NCBI GenBank assembly: GCA_910587185.1
Contig: CAJULY010000013.1
Location: forward strand, 4,781-68,780
DNA: 64,000 nt
Source of the DNA: an uncultured Muribaculaceae bacterium
GTDB lineage: Bacteria; Bacteroidota; Bacteroidia; Bacteroidales; Muribaculaceae
Direction: 5' to 3'
In this document: positions 24,710-34,267 of the stretch, piece after piece
Position numbering within the stretch: the stretch's first letter is position 1
Layout of the letters: the number at the start of each line of letters is the position of its first letter
Translations under genes and position numbers: made by a program
The notes under the pieces: generated by a model
Told to the model about the DNA's origin: nothing
The model's input: only the letters and a program-made list of their open reading frames with translations
Database searches by the model: none

Positions 24710-25675
24710 ATGCATACTCTCAGTGAATATCTCTCCATTGTCGAGCAGGCGCTGAAGGATCTGGACTATCCCTCGGAACCTTCGGGTCTCTATGAACCTA
24801 TCAGATATATTCTTGATGGAGGCGGAAAGCGCCTGCGTCCTGTCCTTGTTCTTGCTTCATGTGAGGCTTTCGGGGCTCCTGTGGAAACTTCCGTCAATCA
24901 GGCGGTAGCCATTGAAATGTTCCATAACTTCACGTTGCTTCACGATGATGTGATGGACCGCGCAGACATGCGTCGCGGACGTCCGACGGTTCATAAAAAA
25001 TGGGATGAGCGGACGGCAATCCTTTCGGGAGACGCCATGCTGACCCTTTCGGGTATGATTTCCGGCATAGGATGCAGTGATTCACAGCTTCGCAATGTCA
25101 CGGCCCTTATGCAGCGCACGGCCATGCAGATATATGAAGGCCAGCAATATGACATGGATTTTGAGACTGACAGGGATGTCAGTGTCGATGATTACCTGAA
25201 TATGATTCGCTTGAAGACAGCCGTCCTTCTCGGGTGTGCGTGCGCTCTCGGAGCTGTCATGGCAGGTGCCGATAAGAAGTCAGTCGAAGCTATGTACAGC
25301 TATGGCGAACGTCTCGGACTTGCCTTTCAATTGAGAGATGATCTCCTTGACACCTATGGCGATCCTATTGTTTTCGGTAAGGAAATAGGCGGAGATATCC
25401 TTAATGATAAGAAGACATGGTTATTGATAAATGCCATGGCCGAGGACAAATCGGGCGTTCTTGCCGAAGAGATAGTCCGTCCGTCAGAGCCGGCGGTTAA
25501 AATAGAAAGAGTCAGGGAAGTATATGACCTGCTCGGGCTGCCGCAGAGATGTCAGTCTCTGATAGATACATACGTGGATGCTGCTGTCGCTCTTCTTGAC
25601 GGTGTCAGGATAACTCCTGCGGCGCGGAACTTCTTTGTGAGGCTTGCCGAACAGTCCCGCTCCAGAAATTATTGA
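24710..25675 (+). CDS. Trans-prenyl diphosphate synthase
   Basis: 321 residues. First aspartate-rich motif in LLHDDVMDRADMRRGRPTVHKKW (Asp79, 80, 83) and second in QLRDDLLDTYGD; GGGKRLRPVLVL near 38-49 binds the diphosphate. These enzymes add isopentenyl units to an allylic diphosphate; the length of the product (geranylgeranyl for other uses, octaprenyl or longer for menaquinone side chains) cannot be read safely from the sequence. The TatD gene starts 9 bases after its stop, so the two are likely one operon. Confidence 0.92.
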   Translation: MHTLSEYLSIVEQALKDLDYPSEPSGLYEPIRYILDGGGKRLRPVLVLASCEAFGAPVETSVNQAVAIEMFHNFTLLHDDVMDRADMRRGRPTVHKKWDERTAILSGDAMLTLSGMISGIGCSDSQLRNVTALMQRTAMQIYEGQQYDMDFETDRDVSVDDYLNMIRLKTAVLLGCACALGAVMAGADKKSVEAMYSYGERLGLAFQLRDDLLDTYGDPIVFGKEIGGDILNDKKTWLLINAMAEDKSGVLAEEIVRPSEPAVKIERVREVYDLLGLPQRCQSLIDTYVDAAVALLDGVRITPAARNFFVRLAEQSRSRNY

Positions 25676-25683
25676 ACGACATC

Positions 25684-26487
25684 ATGCTGATCGATACCCA
25701 CACCCATCTCTATCTTCCGGATTTTGTTTCAGAGGATTGCCCCGACGGGTCTGAAAAAGCCGTTGATCGCGCTAAGGCAACCGGGGTAGGACATCTGATC
25801 TTACCGAATGTGGATTTTACCACGGTTGAACCTATGCGCAGACTGCATGATTTACGTCCGGAGATGACATCCGTCGCCATGGGTTTTCACCCCACGGAAG
25901 TAGGACCGTCGTGGCGCGAGGATCTTGCTCATATCATGGAACTGATTGCCGACGGGAGTGGTTTTGTCGCAGTAGGGGAGATCGGAATGGATCTGTACTG
26001 GGACAGAACTTACGAAGAACAGCAGATGCAGATGTTCGAAGCGCAGGTGCGACGGGCTTTCGAATTGAGACTGCCGGTGATTATCCATTGTCGAGAGGCT
26101 CTTCCACAGACACTCGAGGTCCTTCAGGGAGTAATGCGGGATTGTCCTTCGGATCTTATGCCCGGAGTAATGCATAGTTTTGGCGGTACGGAGGAAGATA
26201 TAGAAGCTGTGCGCAGAGTCGGAGACTTTTATTTCGGAATCAACGGAATCGTGACATTCAAAAATTCCCGTCTGCGTGACGTCTTACCGTCGATAGGCCT
26301 TGACCGAATTCTGCTCGAGACAGATTCCCCTTATCTTGCGCCTGTGCCTCATCGCGGCAAACGCAACGAGAGTTCCTTCTTGCCTCATGTAGCTTCTTAT
26401 GTCGGCGATGCTCTTGGCGTGAAGACGGAATCTGTTGCCGAAGCGACAACAAAGAATGCCTGCGATCTTTTTTCATTGAAGATCTGA
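25684..26487 (+). CDS. TatD-family metal-dependent hydrolase
   Basis: 267 residues starting MLIDTHTHLYLPDF, with the metal-binding HTH motif at the start, GEIGMDLYWDRT near 100, IIHCREA, VMHSFGGT and LLETDSPYLAP: the TIM-barrel amidohydrolase pattern of TatD/YcfH. Family members are 3'-5' nucleases or D-aminoacyl-tRNA-related hydrolases. The usual extra YjjV-type or C-terminal domains are absent. A TTG at 25672 is in frame but the ATG at 25684 matches family N-termini. Confidence 0.92.
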   Translation: MLIDTHTHLYLPDFVSEDCPDGSEKAVDRAKATGVGHLILPNVDFTTVEPMRRLHDLRPEMTSVAMGFHPTEVGPSWREDLAHIMELIADGSGFVAVGEIGMDLYWDRTYEEQQMQMFEAQVRRAFELRLPVIIHCREALPQTLEVLQGVMRDCPSDLMPGVMHSFGGTEEDIEAVRRVGDFYFGINGIVTFKNSRLRDVLPSIGLDRILLETDSPYLAPVPHRGKRNESSFLPHVASYVGDALGVKTESVAEATTKNACDLFSLKI

Positions 26488-27495
26488 TCACATTTTCCCG
26501 ATAAAAAATTCTTTATCAGGTGCGTCGGAAGCCGCGATCTTCTCTTTCAGTCGTGACCGGCGGTTATAGAAATTCTTTATTTTGATATCGCATAAAATGC
26601 TGACTGCTCTCGGAGAGAAACCGGCATAGAGATAGGTCATAAAGGTGAGATCGTTGCGTGTCAGTGACGGCAATTGTTTTCTCAGCCTGGAAATGATATT
26701 GTCGAGATAACGGTTAACGATGTTCTCCAACGCATTGACCGCTTCCGGACTTTTCATTTCGAGTATATGGTTCTCGATTCTGTTGTAAAGTGACAGGCGC
26801 AGTTTTTCCGAAGCGCTCCGTTCAAAATATTCGTTGCACAGCATGTTGAGGGTTGACATGCGTTCGCCGTAAAGGTCGTTGACTTTCGTCTGCAATTCAC
26901 ATGCGTGGCGCCGGTACTCGTCTGACAACGCCGCCATCTCTTTCATCTGGTCCTCACGTTTCCTGAGACGTCTGCTATAGATGAATATGACAATCAGCCC
27001 TATGACAGAAACACAGATAATGGAGGCGACAGTCCATTTTTTTATTCTGGATTTCTCGGATTCTGTCTCGTTCAGCAATATAGCTTCACGCGATGTGAAA
27101 ATTTCAAATCTTCCGAGATCTGTCTCTACGACAAGCCTGTCAGTTGTGTCATAGTATGAAAGTGGCGGAAACTCGGCCGTGGCCTTCCATTCCGTCGTGT
27201 GACCTGCAGACTCAGCCTCATCTACCTTAAATACAAAAGGCTCTATGGTAGATAGAACCGAATCACCAGTCATGAATTCGACTTTATACAACTCAAATGG
27301 TAAGTTTACGCTTCTGATGGTGAAATCCACAGTTGTCCGGTCATGGGCCATTGCCAGTCCGTCGAAAATGAAAAACAGTTCCTGCTCCGAAGCAACCGCA
27401 GTGTCGGCCGAGATCTTTACGACTCGGTTGTCACCCCGTGCGTCGAAGCAAGAGCATAAACAGATCAGGATTATAGAAAGTTGAATGATTTTCAT
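26488..27495 (-). CDS. Membrane-anchored lipoprotein with cytosolic helix-turn-helix
   Basis: 335 residues. A lipoprotein-like leader (LSIILICLCSCF) begins an exported domain of about 150 residues. A membrane helix (WTVASIICVSVIGLIVIFIYS) near 155-175 follows, then a coiled-coil-like stretch (RRLRKREDQMKEMAALSDEYRRHACELQTKV), and a C-terminal LTRNDLTFMTYLYAGFSPRAVSILCDIKIKNFYNRRSRLKEKI that resembles LuxR-like helix-turn-helix segments at the ends of many Bacteroidota sensor proteins. It looks like a one-component transmembrane regulator: signal outside, DNA binding inside. The target and signal are unknown. A small secreted protein is encoded upstream on the same strand, 39 bases away. Confidence 0.75.
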   Translation of the reverse strand: MKIIQLSIILICLCSCFDARGDNRVVKISADTAVASEQELFFIFDGLAMAHDRTTVDFTIRSVNLPFELYKVEFMTGDSVLSTIEPFVFKVDEAESAGHTTEWKATAEFPPLSYYDTTDRLVVETDLGRFEIFTSREAILLNETESEKSRIKKWTVASIICVSVIGLIVIFIYSRRLRKREDQMKEMAALSDEYRRHACELQTKVNDLYGERMSTLNMLCNEYFERSASEKLRLSLYNRIENHILEMKSPEAVNALENIVNRYLDNIISRLRKQLPSLTRNDLTFMTYLYAGFSPRAVSILCDIKIKNFYNRRSRLKEKIAASDAPDKEFFIGKM

Positions 27496-27534
27496 CCCGG
27501 TTTCTTTATGGTTTTCAGAATCCCTTGGGATGTA

Positions 27535-27921
27535 TCATTCCGTTTTGCCGTTATTATTTCGGCTTGTGGAAGATTGGTCTATTTTGATTCCGGCACTTCC
27601 TGTCGGTATCATGTATTCTTTGCCGTTTATGGCTATTTTCACATAACAGCTGTTGAAATAGGTCAGTCTTTTGAATTTTAGAGTTATTTTTGATGTGCCG
27701 TCTTTCTCACCCTGGGATTTGACGGATTTCGCCTCATAGTTTTTTCCGTCGTTGGTAAATACAGCCTTTGACATTGATTTTACGGTTTCAGGATAGCTGA
27801 GGACAATGGTCGTACTGTTACCGAAATTGTTGAGTCTTTTGAACTTCGGTGTAGGGTCGGCTGCTGAGGCAATGAACGGAATGATGATGAGAAGGAGAAG
27901 AGTGATGATCGACTTTTTCAT
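27535..27921 (-). CDS. Small secreted protein of unknown function
   Basis: 128 residues with a clear signal peptide (MKKSIITLLLLIIIPFIASAAD). The mature part is a likely beta-rich domain (IVLSYPETVKSMSKAVFTNDG; ITLKFKRLTYFNSCYVKIAINGKEY) with a polar tail. I do not recognise it. It lies just upstream of, and in the same direction as, the membrane-anchored regulator; it may be the sensed partner or just a neighbour. No DNA-binding or catalytic motif is seen. Confidence 0.65.
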   Translation of the reverse strand: MKKSIITLLLLIIIPFIASAADPTPKFKRLNNFGNSTTIVLSYPETVKSMSKAVFTNDGKNYEAKSVKSQGEKDGTSKITLKFKRLTYFNSCYVKIAINGKEYMIPTGSAGIKIDQSSTSRNNNGKTE

Positions 27922-28099
27922 TTGTCTGTAGGTTTAATGGTTGGTAAATAATTTTGTTTTGCTGCAAAATTATAACGGACTTGACTTCCATCCCAAATTT
28001 TCGAGGCATTATTATGTCCTCTTTTTTGTTTGCAACTACCTGATAATCAGCATGAGGATTGGCTGCTTTTTCCTCAACGCCATCTTTGGGATAAAGAAA

Positions 28100-28134
28100 G
28101 CTCCGATGAAGCATCGAAATGCTGCCACCGGAGC
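28100..28134 (-). terminator. Terminator of the nqr operon
   Basis: Stem GCTCCG/CGGAGC with a further inner stem (AGCAT/ATGCT), then TTTCTTTAT on the minus strand, 30 bases past the nqrF stop. Confidence 0.7.
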
Positions 28135-28163
28135 CTGATAGGGTAGGGGAGTCAAATGACAGT

Positions 28164-29462
28164 TTAGCCTCCGAAATTGTCGTAGTGGATGTTTTCCGGT
28201 TCTACGCCGAGTGAGTCGAGCATTGAGGTTACGGCTTTGCTCATGGGGCCGGGGCCGCACATATAATATTCTATATCTTCCGGATTTTCGTGGTTCTTTA
28301 GGTAAGTGTCATAGATTACCTGATGCACAAAGCCCGGAGTATATTTCACTCCGGCCTTGTCGGCTGCGGGATCGGGACGGTCAAGAGCCAGATGGAAATG
28401 GAAGTTCGGGAATTCTTTCTCCAGATTCAGGAAGTCATCGAGATAGAACACTTCGTTAAGCGCGCGTGCACCGTAGAAATAATGCATTTCGCGGTCGCGG
28501 GTGTTCAGGGTCTTGGTCATGTGCATGATCTGGGCGCGTAGAGGGGCCATACCTGCACCGCCGCCTATCCACATCATTTCCTTCTTCGAGTCGAAAATGG
28601 GATGGAAGTCTCCGTAAGGACCGCTCATCAACACCTTGTCGCCTGGTTTGAGGGTAAAGATGTAGCTGGATGCGATACCGGGCATAACATCCTGAAATCC
28701 AACCTCGGGTTTCGGCTTGAAAGGAGGTGTGGCGATTCTAACGGTCAACATGAAGCGGTCGCCTTCGGCAGGATAGTTGGCCATGGAATATGCACGGACA
28801 GTCGCTTCCTCATTCTTGCATTTAAGCCCGAACAATCCGAATTTCTCCCATGCCGGCAGATATTCCGCGCCGATTGAATCCTTGTCGATATCTTTGTCAT
28901 AGTCCATCGTATAGGGCGGAATCTTTATCTGGGCGTATGAACCCGGGATAAAATCCATGTGGGCCCCTTCGGGCAGAGCTACTATGAATTCCTTTATGAA
29001 GGTAGCCACATTCTTGTTGGAGACAACTGTACATTCCCATTCCTTCACGTCGAGGACAGAAGCCGGGACGGCAAGCTTCATATCCTCCTTGACCTTGACC
29101 TGACAGGCAAGACGCCAGTTGTCTTTGATCTGTTTGCGGGTGAAATGCACGGCTTCGGTGGGAAGGATGTTGCCTCCGCCTTCAAGCACCTGCACTCGGC
29201 ATTGTCCGCAGCTCCCTTTTCCTCCGCAGGCTGAAGGAAGGAAAACGTCGTTGTCGGCCATCGTGGAAAGAAGCGATTTCCCTGAATCGGCTTCTACGTT
29301 GGTGTCGCCGTTGATATTTATCGTAACTTTTCCCGTGTGGACCAGATACTTCTTGGCAAGTAGCAGCACGGCCACGAGTAACAGGGTGATGATCAGGAAT
29401 ATGCCTACGCCCGACATGATGGTCAGCGAGGCCTGAGATAAAAGTATGAGCAGAAAAGTCAT
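28164..29462 (-). CDS. nqrF: Na+-translocating NADH:quinone reductase subunit F
   Basis: 432 residues. An N-terminal membrane helix, then a plant-type [2Fe-2S] domain with SACGGKGSCGQCRVQV and a later Cys in LACQVKV, then an FAD domain with VRAYSMANYPAEGD (RxYS motif) and an NADH domain with IGGGAGMAPLRAQIMH and a C-terminal YYMCGPGPM. NqrF oxidises NADH and feeds electrons into the Na+ pump. It is the last gene of the six-gene operon, followed by a terminator. Confidence 0.96.
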   Translation of the reverse strand: MTFLLILLSQASLTIMSGVGIFLIITLLLVAVLLLAKKYLVHTGKVTININGDTNVEADSGKSLLSTMADNDVFLPSACGGKGSCGQCRVQVLEGGGNILPTEAVHFTRKQIKDNWRLACQVKVKEDMKLAVPASVLDVKEWECTVVSNKNVATFIKEFIVALPEGAHMDFIPGSYAQIKIPPYTMDYDKDIDKDSIGAEYLPAWEKFGLFGLKCKNEEATVRAYSMANYPAEGDRFMLTVRIATPPFKPKPEVGFQDVMPGIASSYIFTLKPGDKVLMSGPYGDFHPIFDSKKEMMWIGGGAGMAPLRAQIMHMTKTLNTRDREMHYFYGARALNEVFYLDDFLNLEKEFPNFHFHLALDRPDPAADKAGVKYTPGFVHQVIYDTYLKNHENPEDIEYYMCGPGPMSKAVTSMLDSLGVEPENIHYDNFGG

Positions 29463-29472
29463 AATAGTAAAC

Positions 29473-30090
29473 TTATAGTTTGATTCCCAGGAAACTCATG
29501 AATGCGATGCCCATGAGGGCCGTGAGGATAAATGTGATGCCGATGCCGCGCAATGGCTTGGGGATATTGGAGTACGTGGCCAGACGTTCGCGTATGGCGG
29601 CGATGGCCGTTATTGCGAGCAGCCATCCGAGACCCCATCCGCCACCGGCGCAGACGGCGGTGAATATGCTGGAAAATTCTCTCTGCTGCATGAAAAGCGA
29701 ACCGCCGAGAATAGCGCAGTTAACGGCGATGAGCGGCAGGAAAATGCCGAGCGACGCATAGAGTGCCGGAGAGAATTTCTCCACGGCCATCTCCACGAGC
29801 TGCGTCATCGACGCAATCACGGCGATGAACATTATCAGCGAGAGGAAGCTCAGATCGACATCGGCATATTCCGGCCCGAGCCACGTCAGGGCGCCGGCGG
29901 AAAGCACGTAAGTGTTGAGCAGGTAGTTTATCGGCAGTGTCACCACAAGCATGAACGTGACGGCTATGCCGAGACCGAATGCGGTTTTTACGTTTTTCGA
30001 TACTGCCAGAAACGAACACATGCCTAAGAAATAGGCGAAAATCATGTTATCGACAAATATCGAGCGTATGAATAGATTTAGATTTTCCAT
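29473..30090 (-). CDS. nqrE: Na+-translocating NADH:quinone reductase subunit E
   Basis: 205 residues, six membrane helices; IRSIFVDNMIFAYFLGMCSFLAVSKNVKTAFGLG is the start of the NqrE/RnfA family, with the Cys that helps hold an iron centre between NqrD and NqrE. The second half has NCAILGGSLFMQQREF with the matching Cys. Gene order nqrA-B-C-D-E-F is normal. Confidence 0.96.
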   Translation of the reverse strand: MENLNLFIRSIFVDNMIFAYFLGMCSFLAVSKNVKTAFGLGIAVTFMLVVTLPINYLLNTYVLSAGALTWLGPEYADVDLSFLSLIMFIAVIASMTQLVEMAVEKFSPALYASLGIFLPLIAVNCAILGGSLFMQQREFSSIFTAVCAGGGWGLGWLLAITAIAAIRERLATYSNIPKPLRGIGITFILTALMGIAFMSFLGIKL

Positions 30091-30126
30091 CTTTCTTGCG
30101 TTTTAATTTCTGAGTCTTCTGAAAAA

Positions 30127-30753
30127 TCACTCTTCCTGGAGATCCTTGTTGTAAAGTCTGTGTACACAGATGATGCACGCCACGACTATGAGAGCCATAG
30201 GTGGAAGGATCATCAGGCCGTTGTTGACATATCCGTGATCATAGCACCATTGCGGCACAACCTGAAATCCGAGAAGTGTGCCGCTTCCGAGCAATTCGCG
30301 GAAAAAGCCCACGATGATCAGGATTATCGTATAGCCGATTCCGTTGCCGATTCCGTCGAGAAACGATGGCCACGGTTTGTTGGCCATGGCGAACGCTTCG
30401 AGGCGCCCCATGAGAATACAGTTCGTAATGATAAGTCCGATGAATACTGAAAGCTGCTTGCTGACATCGTAGGTATAGGCTTTGAGCAGCTGATCCACTA
30501 TCGCGACGAGACCGGCTACAACCACGAGCTGAACGATGATGCGGATGTTGGTCGGGATCGTGTTGCGGATGAGTGAGATTATGACATTGGAAAATGCGAG
30601 GACGGCGATCACGGAAATACCCATGACTATTGCCGGTTCAAGCTTGACCGTGACAGCAAGCACGGAGCAGATGCCCAATACCTGAACAATCACCGGATTG
30701 TTCTTAGAGAACGGATTGAATAATACGTTTTTATTATTTATTTTTTCAGCCAT
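30127..30753 (-). CDS. nqrD: Na+-translocating NADH:quinone reductase subunit D
   Basis: 208 residues, six membrane helices; PFSKNNPVIVQVLGICSVLAVTVKLEPAIVMG is the NqrD/RnfE start with its Cys, and GLIITNCILMGRLEAFAM carries the second. It pairs with NqrE in the membrane to hold an iron centre. It starts 8 bases after the nqrC stop. Confidence 0.96.
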   Translation of the reverse strand: MAEKINNKNVLFNPFSKNNPVIVQVLGICSVLAVTVKLEPAIVMGISVIAVLAFSNVIISLIRNTIPTNIRIIVQLVVVAGLVAIVDQLLKAYTYDVSKQLSVFIGLIITNCILMGRLEAFAMANKPWPSFLDGIGNGIGYTIILIIVGFFRELLGSGTLLGFQVVPQWCYDHGYVNNGLMILPPMALIVVACIICVHRLYNKDLQEE

Positions 30754-30761
30754 GGCTTCCT

Positions 30762-31466
30762 TTATTTGCTAAGTTGTTCAAGAAATAACTTGTAGGGCGT
30801 CAGGCAGTTGTCAAGCATGGTTCCCACGCCTTTGCTTGTTATGGTGCCTCCCGAGATGCCGTTAACGTAATCAGCTCCTGATGCGGGGGCTATGCCGCCT
30901 TTGACAACCTCGATAGGCATGAACTTCCCGTCCTTGAAAAGATGGAGACTTGAATTGAACTGATCCGTAAACGCGGGCTTTTCGATTTCAGCTCCGAGTC
31001 CCGGAGTCTCGCCCTGATGTGCGAAATATGCCCCATAGACGGTTGATCCGTCGCTGTCTATGGCGATATATCCCCAGATCGGTCCCCAGAGGCCAGCTCC
31101 GTAGGCCGGCAGGATATATTTGATTTCTCCCCCCTGCATTTTGCAGACGAATACCGGAAGGCTGCGCTTGTCGGCGGGAAGCTTGATCTGCTCGGGCATG
31201 TTGATTGTAAAGGCATTGCCTTCAATTGTCTCGCCGGCTGAATTGACTACTTTCTGTTCCACGATGTAGCGGTTGAAGTCCTCGACTATTCCGTTCTTCT
31301 CGGGGGTGATGTGGACCGCCGCGAGAATCTGTCGCATTTTGTCGGCATCGATGTTTTCCTGCTGTTTGGGCCTGAGGGCGAGCGCTGTCGAGGCAAGCGC
31401 CGTCCCTACCACAAGCACGAGGATTATGATATAGACCGTTGTATAAACGTTGCTTTGCTTATTCAT
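30762..31466 (-). CDS. nqrC: Na+-translocating NADH:quinone reductase subunit C
   Basis: 234 residues with one N-terminal membrane helix and a periplasmic FMN domain. The covalent FMN site is the Thr in ISGGTITSKGV near the C-terminus (SGxT-T motif), and LWGPIWGYIAIDSDGSTVYGAYFAHQGETPGLGAEIE is the typical FMN-pocket stretch. An ApbE-type FMN transferase would be needed; no such gene is in this window. Confidence 0.95.
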   Translation of the reverse strand: MNKQSNVYTTVYIIILVLVVGTALASTALALRPKQQENIDADKMRQILAAVHITPEKNGIVEDFNRYIVEQKVVNSAGETIEGNAFTINMPEQIKLPADKRSLPVFVCKMQGGEIKYILPAYGAGLWGPIWGYIAIDSDGSTVYGAYFAHQGETPGLGAEIEKPAFTDQFNSSLHLFKDGKFMPIEVVKGGIAPASGADYVNGISGGTITSKGVGTMLDNCLTPYKLFLEQLSK

Positions 31467-31493
31467 GATTCAATCTTCGTTATTCTGTTTTAG

Positions 31494-32690
31494 TTATTCG
31501 CCGGCGCGGAGTCTGCGCATGCGGCGCGAGATATTGGCCTGAACCACACAATAGTCGATCAGCGGTGCGAGAGCGTTCATTAGCAGCACTGCGAGCATTG
31601 CACCTTCAGGATATCCGTTGTTATAGACACGGATAATCACCGCGATGACACCCACCAGAAATCCGTATATATATTTGCCGATGCCTGTTCGGGCTGCTGT
31701 CACCGGGTCTGTGGCCATGAATACGGCTGCAAACGCGAAGCCTCCATAAACGAGCTGGTCTATCGGAAGAATATGTGATCCGGGATATATTGGAGACTGG
31801 AAGGTATATGCGATCCAGCCCATCGCGAGTCCTCCGGCGAAGACCGAGAACATGATTTTCCAGCTTGCTATTCCGGTCAGGAGGAGAAGCAGGCCGCCTA
31901 TCAGTACACAGAGTGTCGATGTCTCTCCGAACGAGCCGGGATACAGTCCCAGAAAAGCGTCCCAGGTTGAAAGAATATGGCCGGCTGCGTCGGTCACGTA
32001 GTCAGCTCCGTTGGCAATCTGTCCGAGGGGGGTAGCCCCGGTAAATGCATCGCTGTAAGTAACGTGCCCTCCTATGCCGCAGATCGGATCGGCCGAAATG
32101 AATGCGCGGTCACCGCTCATCTGCGCCGGATAGCCGAAGAAAAGGACGGCGCGTGTCACCAGTGCGACATTGAAAATGTTATAGCCTGTTCCTCCAAACA
32201 CCTCCTTGACAAAGATGACTGAAAAAGCTGTGGCCACGGCCATCATCCAGAGTGGGGTGGTCACGGGGCAGATAAGTGGCACCAGGATGCCGGTAACGAG
32301 AAATCCTTCCTGAATCTCTTCTCCGCGCCATTGGGCTACGATGAATTCGATTCCGAGCCCCACGGCGTAGGTCACGATTATCTTCGGAAGAATGGCAAGA
32401 AAACCATAAAGCATGATTTTCCAGAAATTCATGTCTGTGATGCCGGAGCCGAGGAAGTTCTGATAGCCGGTGTTATACATCCCGAAAAGCAGACACGGGA
32501 CGAGGGCCGCCACGACTATGATCATCACGCGCTTGGAATCGAGACTGTCATGGACATGCGAGCCTGATTTTGATGTCGATCGCGGGGTGTAGAGAAATGT
32601 CTCGAACCCGTCATAGACCGACCGGAATGCGTGGAATTTGCCTTCCGGTTCGAAGTTGGGCTTTATTTTATCAAGATATTTACGTAGCAT
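31494..32690 (-). CDS. nqrB: Na+-translocating NADH:quinone reductase subunit B
   Basis: 398 residues, about ten membrane helices. The covalent FMN Thr is in DAFTGATPLGQIANG. The segment VHDSLDSKRVMIIVVAALVPCLLFGMYNTGYQ is the start of the NqrB/RnfD membrane core, and FMATDPVTAARTGIGKYIYG is a conserved late loop. NqrB is the main Na+-conducting and quinone-binding subunit. Confidence 0.96.
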   Translation of the reverse strand: MLRKYLDKIKPNFEPEGKFHAFRSVYDGFETFLYTPRSTSKSGSHVHDSLDSKRVMIIVVAALVPCLLFGMYNTGYQNFLGSGITDMNFWKIMLYGFLAILPKIIVTYAVGLGIEFIVAQWRGEEIQEGFLVTGILVPLICPVTTPLWMMAVATAFSVIFVKEVFGGTGYNIFNVALVTRAVLFFGYPAQMSGDRAFISADPICGIGGHVTYSDAFTGATPLGQIANGADYVTDAAGHILSTWDAFLGLYPGSFGETSTLCVLIGGLLLLLTGIASWKIMFSVFAGGLAMGWIAYTFQSPIYPGSHILPIDQLVYGGFAFAAVFMATDPVTAARTGIGKYIYGFLVGVIAVIIRVYNNGYPEGAMLAVLLMNALAPLIDYCVVQANISRRMRRLRAGE

Positions 32691-32711
32691 TGCAAGCTGT
32701 TTCTGATTTGT

Positions 32712-34061
32712 TTATTCAAGTTCTTTTCTCAGATAGTCAAGACCTTCCCTGACGATTTTCTGAAGCTCGAGTTTCGAGGGATCGATATATTCGCAGAGCG
32801 CGAAATCTTCGGGAGCCACTTCATAGATACCGAGCTTTTCCATCTGGTCTATGTCTTTTGCCAGAATTGCCTTGACAAGATATTCAGGTAGGATATCCAT
32901 CGGCATGACCTTGTCATATTGTTCCGACATGATCATGGCTCGTCGTCCTCCGTGAAGTCGTGCATCGGGCGCGAATTTCTTTTTCTTCATGAAGCTTGAC
33001 AGGAACGAGTGGCTGACACTCATCTTCTCCGGACTCATCGAGGCCCAGCCCATGAATTCATCGACATCGTCGCCTTCCGGAATGACTGTTACCTGACGGT
33101 AGGGATAGTGAAGGAATCCGTCGGCCGTTTCTGCAGTTCCTGTCAGGACATTGCCCGAGATAATTCGGAGATGATGGTCTGAAGTCTTTATGTCGTCTTT
33201 GACAATATCTTTGATCCGGCATCCGACGGCTGTCTTTACGGTTTTAGGCGTTTTGACGTCTGAACCCACCAGTGCGACCTCGGTGCTCCAGTCTGCCTTT
33301 CCCGATGTCAGGAGCGTTCCTATGCGTGCAGCCGTGACAATGTCGAGAGTCCAGATCGTTTCACCTTTGTTGACCGGAGCTATGTTGGCAGCCTGCACTC
33401 CGGCGTTGCCGGCGGGATGAGGCCCTTCTATTATAATATGTGTTGCCTCTTCCGGAAGCGGACATTCCTCTCCCTGACGTGTGGAAACATATACTTTTCC
33501 CGATGTCAGTCTTGCAAGGGCTCTGATTCCCTCGGCGATTTCCCGATCTTTTCTTTTGACCGAGTCTGCAAGTGTCGGTGCGAGTGGCGAAGAGTCGAAC
33601 GCACTGATGAAAATATTGACAGGCGTGGTTCCGGGGCTGGGGATAATATCGTAGGGGCGTTGCCTCATCATTGCCCACAGACCCGACTTCATCAGCACTT
33701 CTGTTAAGTTTTCCTTTTTGTCGATGCCCGAAACGTCAAATGCTTTTGAATTATTCCCGGAGGGATCGGCTTCCACTATGACTCTCAGGATTTTGCGGCG
33801 CTCACCGCGCACTATTTCCTTCACTTTGCCACTGACGGGCGACACAAGTTTGATCTCTTCGCAGTTCTTGTCATGAAGCAGCTCGGAGCCGCATTCAACC
33901 TCATCTCCCTCATGAACGCTGAGTTTCGGAACAAAACCGGGAAAGTCGTCTGGAATGACAGCTACAAGCGATGCCTTGGTTTCAGTCACCGGAGAGCCGG
34001 CCGAAAGACCGCCCTTCAGGTTCATGTCAAGACCGCGACGCAGTTTTATTATCTTGCACAT
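32712..34061 (-). CDS. nqrA: Na+-translocating NADH:quinone reductase subunit A
   Basis: 449 residues, soluble, with KLRRGLDMNLKG at the N-terminus, then a barrel/sandwich-type SVHEGDEVECGSELLHDKNCEEIKLVSPVSGKV domain as in NqrA and RnfC. The C-terminal part has FCEYxD-like FALCEYIDPSKLELQKIVREGLDYLRKEL. It is the first gene of the operon. A -7 box lies at 34105-34112. Confidence 0.96.
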   Translation of the reverse strand: MCKIIKLRRGLDMNLKGGLSAGSPVTETKASLVAVIPDDFPGFVPKLSVHEGDEVECGSELLHDKNCEEIKLVSPVSGKVKEIVRGERRKILRVIVEADPSGNNSKAFDVSGIDKKENLTEVLMKSGLWAMMRQRPYDIIPSPGTTPVNIFISAFDSSPLAPTLADSVKRKDREIAEGIRALARLTSGKVYVSTRQGEECPLPEEATHIIIEGPHPAGNAGVQAANIAPVNKGETIWTLDIVTAARIGTLLTSGKADWSTEVALVGSDVKTPKTVKTAVGCRIKDIVKDDIKTSDHHLRIISGNVLTGTAETADGFLHYPYRQVTVIPEGDDVDEFMGWASMSPEKMSVSHSFLSSFMKKKKFAPDARLHGGRRAMIMSEQYDKVMPMDILPEYLVKAILAKDIDQMEKLGIYEVAPEDFALCEYIDPSKLELQKIVREGLDYLRKELE

Positions 34062-34104
34062 ATCTTAATGCTTGAATTTGTAATTCATGATAATTATCAG
34101 TATG

Positions 34105-34112
34105 CAAAGTTA
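34105..34112 (-). promoter_or_regulatory. -7 box of nqrABCDEF
   Basis: TAACTTTG on the minus strand, 43 bases before the nqrA ATG; no -33 element at the usual distance. Confidence 0.6.
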
Positions 34113-34235
34113 TTGATAATTTTTTGAAATTTTCGCATATATTCACAAAAAGTTCCGTTAAATATATATTGAAATTTTATTCCTTTGCAAAAGCTCGTTT
34201 GAGCGTCGAAAAATAGCGAATTTTTAAAGAAAAAG

Positions 34236-34267
34236 TTTGGAAGTTGAGAAATTAATCAATAATTTTG
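34236..34267 (+). promoter_or_regulatory. Promoter of exbB-exbD-exbD-tonB
   Basis: TTTG (34236-34239), 20 bases, TAATTTTG (34260-34267). Confidence 0.7.
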
